From contig NZ_QTQP01000013.1 in NCBI RefSeq assembly GCF_003854275.1, positions 62,001-126,000 of the forward strand: a stretch of 64,000 bases of DNA, written 5' to 3'. The translations under genes were made by a program, and so were the position numbers. The DNA is from Burkholderia sp. Bp8963 (GTDB lineage Bacteria > Pseudomonadota > Gammaproteobacteria > Burkholderiales > Burkholderiaceae). A model generated the notes under the pieces. That model was not told the DNA's origin. It was given only the letters and a program-made list of their open reading frames with translations, and searched no databases. Below are positions 61,397 to 64,000 of the stretch, piece by piece. The stretch's first letter is position 1. Every line of letters begins with the position of its first letter.

Positions 61397-62824
61397 TCAG
61401 CCCGGCGGTTCGCCGGCGGCCGGCGCGGGTGCAGGCGCAGACGTTGACGCTGGCGTGCCGGCGGCGGCCAGCACCAGAATGTCGAACGGCGTCCCTTCCC
61501 GTGCTTCGAAACGGCGGACGAGGTCGATCTGGTGCGCCGTCATCACGCTCCCCTTCGTGATCAGCAGCACGCCGCGGTGCGTCCGCAGATCGTCCGCGAG
61601 CTGCATCCCTTCGCACAGCTGCTCGGACTTCACTTCCGTCACGGACGGCGCGATGCCCAATTCCGCCGGATGCTTCATCAGCGCGACGAAGCGCTCGACG
61701 ATCTGCGGGTCGTAGCGCACGCCGGCCTGCGACCTGAGCACATCGATCGCTTGCTCGGCGGACTGCGGCGCGCCGATCTCGCCGTGGCGCAACCCTTCGA
61801 AATCGCGCGCGACCGCGATGATCCGCGAGCCGAGCGGAATGTCGGTGCCCGCGAGCCCGTCCGGCGTGCCGCGGCCGTTGAACCGCTCGTACTGGTGCAA
61901 CACGATCGACGCAACGTGATGGAGCTGCGCGACAGGCGTCAGCACCATCTGCGCGCGCAGCGGATGCTGCTGGTACAAGCGCTGCTCGTCCGTCGTCATC
62001 CGCACCAACGGCTTGTGCAGCAGCTCGTCCGGCAGCGACAGCTTGCCGATGCCGTGCAGCAGCCCCGCGAAATAGACGTCCTTCGCATGGTGGCTGCTCA
62101 TCCCGCACGCGAGCGCGAGATGCCGCGCAATCTCGCCGATCCGCATCGACTGCCCGCCGACCACGCCGCAGCGCAGTTCGACCATGCTCGCGCAAACCTG
62201 GACCATCGCGGTGAAATTGCTTTTCAGGTCGCGCTGCGCGGCCTCGAGGAACATCACCGTCTGGCCAAGTTCTTCGGTCCGGGCCCGCACCTCGCTTTCG
62301 AGCTCCGCGTTGAAGCGGCGCAGCGCTTCGTTCTGCGTCTGCGTCAGCGCCGCGAGCCTCTCGGCTTCGCTGCGCAGCCGCCGCTGCTCGAGCGCCTGGT
62401 CGATCGTCAGCAGCAGGTCGTGGTCGTCCCACGGCTTGTTCAGGTAGCGATAGATGCCGCCCTCGTTGACGGCTCGCGCCACCGCTTCGATCTCCGAATA
62501 GCCGGTCAGCAGGATGCGCATCGTGTCCGGATACATCGCGCGTGCGCGGGCCAGAAACTCCACGCCGCTCATGTGCGGCATGCGCATGTCCGACACGATC
62601 AGATCGACGTCGCCCGACGCCAGGATGTCGAGCGCCGCCTCGCCGCTGTCGGCGGTGCGGACGTCGTAACGGGACTGCCTGAGCAGGCGCCTGAGCGCGG
62701 ACAGCACGCCGGGTTCGTCGTCGACGAGCAGGATCACGGCGGCGGGCGAATCGCCGGCCGGCTGCGTCGCGTCGACTGTTTCATCCTGCGTGGAACGGGT
62801 GCCGCTTGTTGCAGGCGTCGTCAT
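61397..62824 (-). CDS. Response regulator with degenerate HD-GYP output domain
   Basis: This 475-residue protein has a CheY-like receiver at about 28-145 (ILLVDDEPGV, phospho-acceptor D79 in LIVSDMRMP, LTGYSE, LNKPW), a coiled coil (145-200), and an HD-GYP-like domain with its usual helices. The catalytic signatures are damaged: the HD pair reads LLHGIGKL (His-Gly at 257-258 instead of His-Asp), HHE reads HQYE, and GYP reads GTP (about 319-321). Cyclic-di-GMP hydrolysis is therefore unlikely; it may bind the nucleotide or act by protein contact. GAGGG precedes the ATG at 62824; an in-frame ATG at 62851 (MKKTN) is equally plausible. Confidence 0.9.
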   Translation of the reverse strand: MTTPATSGTRSTQDETVDATQPAGDSPAAVILLVDDEPGVLSALRRLLRQSRYDVRTADSGEAALDILASGDVDLIVSDMRMPHMSGVEFLARARAMYPDTMRILLTGYSEIEAVARAVNEGGIYRYLNKPWDDHDLLLTIDQALEQRRLRSEAERLAALTQTQNEALRRFNAELESEVRARTEELGQTVMFLEAAQRDLKSNFTAMVQVCASMVELRCGVVGGQSMRIGEIARHLALACGMSSHHAKDVYFAGLLHGIGKLSLPDELLHKPLVRMTTDEQRLYQQHPLRAQMVLTPVAQLHHVASIVLHQYERFNGRGTPDGLAGTDIPLGSRIIAVARDFEGLRHGEIGAPQSAEQAIDVLRSQAGVRYDPQIVERFVALMKHPAELGIAPSVTEVKSEQLCEGMQLADDLRTHRGVLLITKGSVMTAHQIDLVRRFEAREGTPFDILVLAAAGTPASTSAPAPAPAAGEPPG

Positions 62825-62851
62825 GATGGCCCTCGTGTTGGTTTTCTTCAT

Positions 62852-63138
62852 GCCACCTCTGCAACATCGGCCTGCACCGCGACTTCTGAATCCGGGAAAA
62901 CACGGATAAAAGCCATCGCGACGCCGCGACGTCGTGGCGGGCGCACGTCGCGTGTCCAATATGCACGAGCTGTACGATCCCCATCCGGCCATCGCCGACA
63001 GCGCAAATCGCCAACTGTGTAAAAACTCCATGCCGGATTTCATGGCCGGTACGCCACGTCGGGCGTCGTCCGCCGGGCACGCACATTGCGCCGCACCACG
63101 CATCGTTGACTATCTGCGCCGCACCGGCGTTTCGTCCG
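62852..63138. other. Divergent promoter region
   Basis: About 290 bp between the response regulator and the GH13-like gene, with AT-rich patches (GTGTAAAAACTCC near 63017). It presumably holds promoters in both directions. I see no specific operator. Confidence 0.4.
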
Positions 63139-64000
63139 ATGGATTCCGACCCGACCTTCGCTCCGCATATCTACTTTTGCGACGCGCGCCTCGTCGGTCC
63201 GCCCGACGCGTGGTCGCCGCTGTTCGAGCACGTGGCGGGCATGGGCTTTGACCACGTGCTCGTCGGTGCCTTCTGGTCTGCGAGCCGTGCGGGCTTCTCG
63301 CGCCACGTGTCGGACCCCGACCGCGCTGCCGACGCGTTCGGCACGCATGCCGACGCGCTCGATACGCTGGCCCGCCTCGCGCAGGCCGCGCACGAACACG
63401 GGCTGCGCGTGCTGCTCGAGGTGGTGCTCGACCGGATCGCGCGCGACAGCCCGCTGCGTGACGCCCACCCGGACTGGTACGTCGAACGCATCCGCGACGA
63501 TGCGCGGATCGACCCACGCAGCGCAGCGCAGGCGCACGACGCCGTGCACGCGAACCTCGGCGCGCCCGACGCACGCGACGCGCTGTCGGCGTGGTGGCGC
63601 GCGCGCCTCGTCGCACTCGCGCAAGCCGGCGCCGCCGGCTTCCTGATCGACGCGCCGCAACATCTTCCGGTCGCATGGTGGCCCGGCTGGCGCGCGGTAC
63701 TGCGGCGCGTGCGGGCCGATATCGCGGTAATCGCGGGCGCACCCGGCCATGCGCGGGAAGCGCTCGCACGGCTCGACGGCGCGGGGTTCGACGGCGTGTT
63801 CTCGTCGGCGCGCTGGTGGGATCTGCGCGCGCCGTGGTTCGTCGACGAGCATCGGCTGCTGCGCCGCATCGGCTCGCCGATTGCCTTTCCGGATACCTTC
63901 GACGGCCCGCGTCTCGCCGACGACTGGCGCGGCGCACCGGCCGGCCGGATTGAGCGCGCGTACCGGCGCGCACTGTGGACGGCCGCTGCGGTCGGCACAG
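63139..64000 (+). CDS. GH13/GlgE-like protein, N-terminal barrel (3' partial)
   Basis: The frame opens at the ATG at 63139 and is still open at the window end (287 codons). It encodes an alpha-amylase-type barrel: FEHVAGMGFDHVLVGAFWSA, LAQAAHEHGLRVLLEVVLDR (region I position), HANLGAPDARDAL, and AGAAGFLIDAPQHLP (region II). The nucleophile Asp of region II is kept (D171), but the Arg two residues before it, nearly invariant in GH13, is Leu. The general acid Glu expected after AVIAG is not seen. This barrel may therefore be an inactive leading domain of a larger GlgE-like maltosyltransferase in the trehalose/alpha-glucan pathway. Confidence 0.8.
   Translation, partial: MDSDPTFAPHIYFCDARLVGPPDAWSPLFEHVAGMGFDHVLVGAFWSASRAGFSRHVSDPDRAADAFGTHADALDTLARLAQAAHEHGLRVLLEVVLDRIARDSPLRDAHPDWYVERIRDDARIDPRSAAQAHDAVHANLGAPDARDALSAWWRARLVALAQAGAAGFLIDAPQHLPVAWWPGWRAVLRRVRADIAVIAGAPGHAREALARLDGAGFDGVFSSARWWDLRAPWFVDEHRLLRRIGSPIAFPDTFDGPRLADDWRGAPAGRIERAYRRALWTAAAVGT

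Overview
The window looks like part of a Burkholderia chromosome, most likely a secondary replicon of a cepacia-complex type species. Coding DNA is very GC-rich with strong third-position GC bias. The gene families are typical of the genus: DUF3604 protein, MHYT histidine kinase, SfnB/SfnR-like organosulfur genes, a GlgE-like GH13 protein and several very small species-level proteins. I made this assignment from gene content and composition only; no database search was run.

Layout. (1) 1-9.9 kb holds redox and stress genes: an AcuI-type reductase (cut by the window edge), an HxlR regulator divergent from an isochorismatase-GST-GST operon, an FMN-dependent alpha-hydroxyacid oxidase, a FUSC exporter, a LysR regulator and a MaoC hydratase. 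(2) 10.2-13.9 kb holds a winged-helix/TPR regulator divergent from an unusual single ORF that joins an NmrA-like SDR to a complete LysR regulator. (3) 13.9-26 kb is an accessory, partly decayed zone. It contains an IS3 transposase remnant, catalase, a Tat-exported alpha/beta hydrolase, a Tat-type isochorismatase, a broken and duplicated carbonic anhydrase locus, an S21 paralogue, several short orphan proteins and a REP-like repeat. (4) 26.7-31.6 kb holds a GntR/UTRA regulator with a palindromic operator, a DASS-type anion transporter and a DUF3604 protein.

(5) 31.6-48.3 kb is a coherent organosulfur-scavenging island. Two divergent operons face each other across a 385-bp region: SfnB-like oxidoreductase-SBP-permease-permease-ATPase-hydrolase on the minus strand, and TonB receptor followed by five luciferase-like monooxygenases on the plus strand. 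That region carries two back-to-back sigma-54 promoters and two matching palindromes. The SfnR-like sigma-54 activator gene lies at the far end of the island.

(6) 48.4-59.4 kb holds a glycosyltransferase, an MHS-type transporter and a pyruvyltransferase. Between the transporter and the pyruvyltransferase sits a tightly overlapped three-gene cassette: an unknown protein, a Tdp1-like (HxK...N twice) nuclease/phosphodiesterase, and an SNF2-type helicase. An internally deleted flavohaemoglobin remnant lies beside it. This cassette is the best candidate here for an undescribed system, plausibly in genome defence or DNA-protein-adduct repair. (7) 59.5-64 kb holds an MHYT sensor kinase, a response regulator with a degenerate HD-GYP domain, and the start of a GlgE-like GH13 protein that runs off the window.

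Start sites were chosen from Shine-Dalgarno sequences, family alignments from memory, and 4-nt ATGA overlaps. No tRNA, rRNA or CRISPR array was seen.
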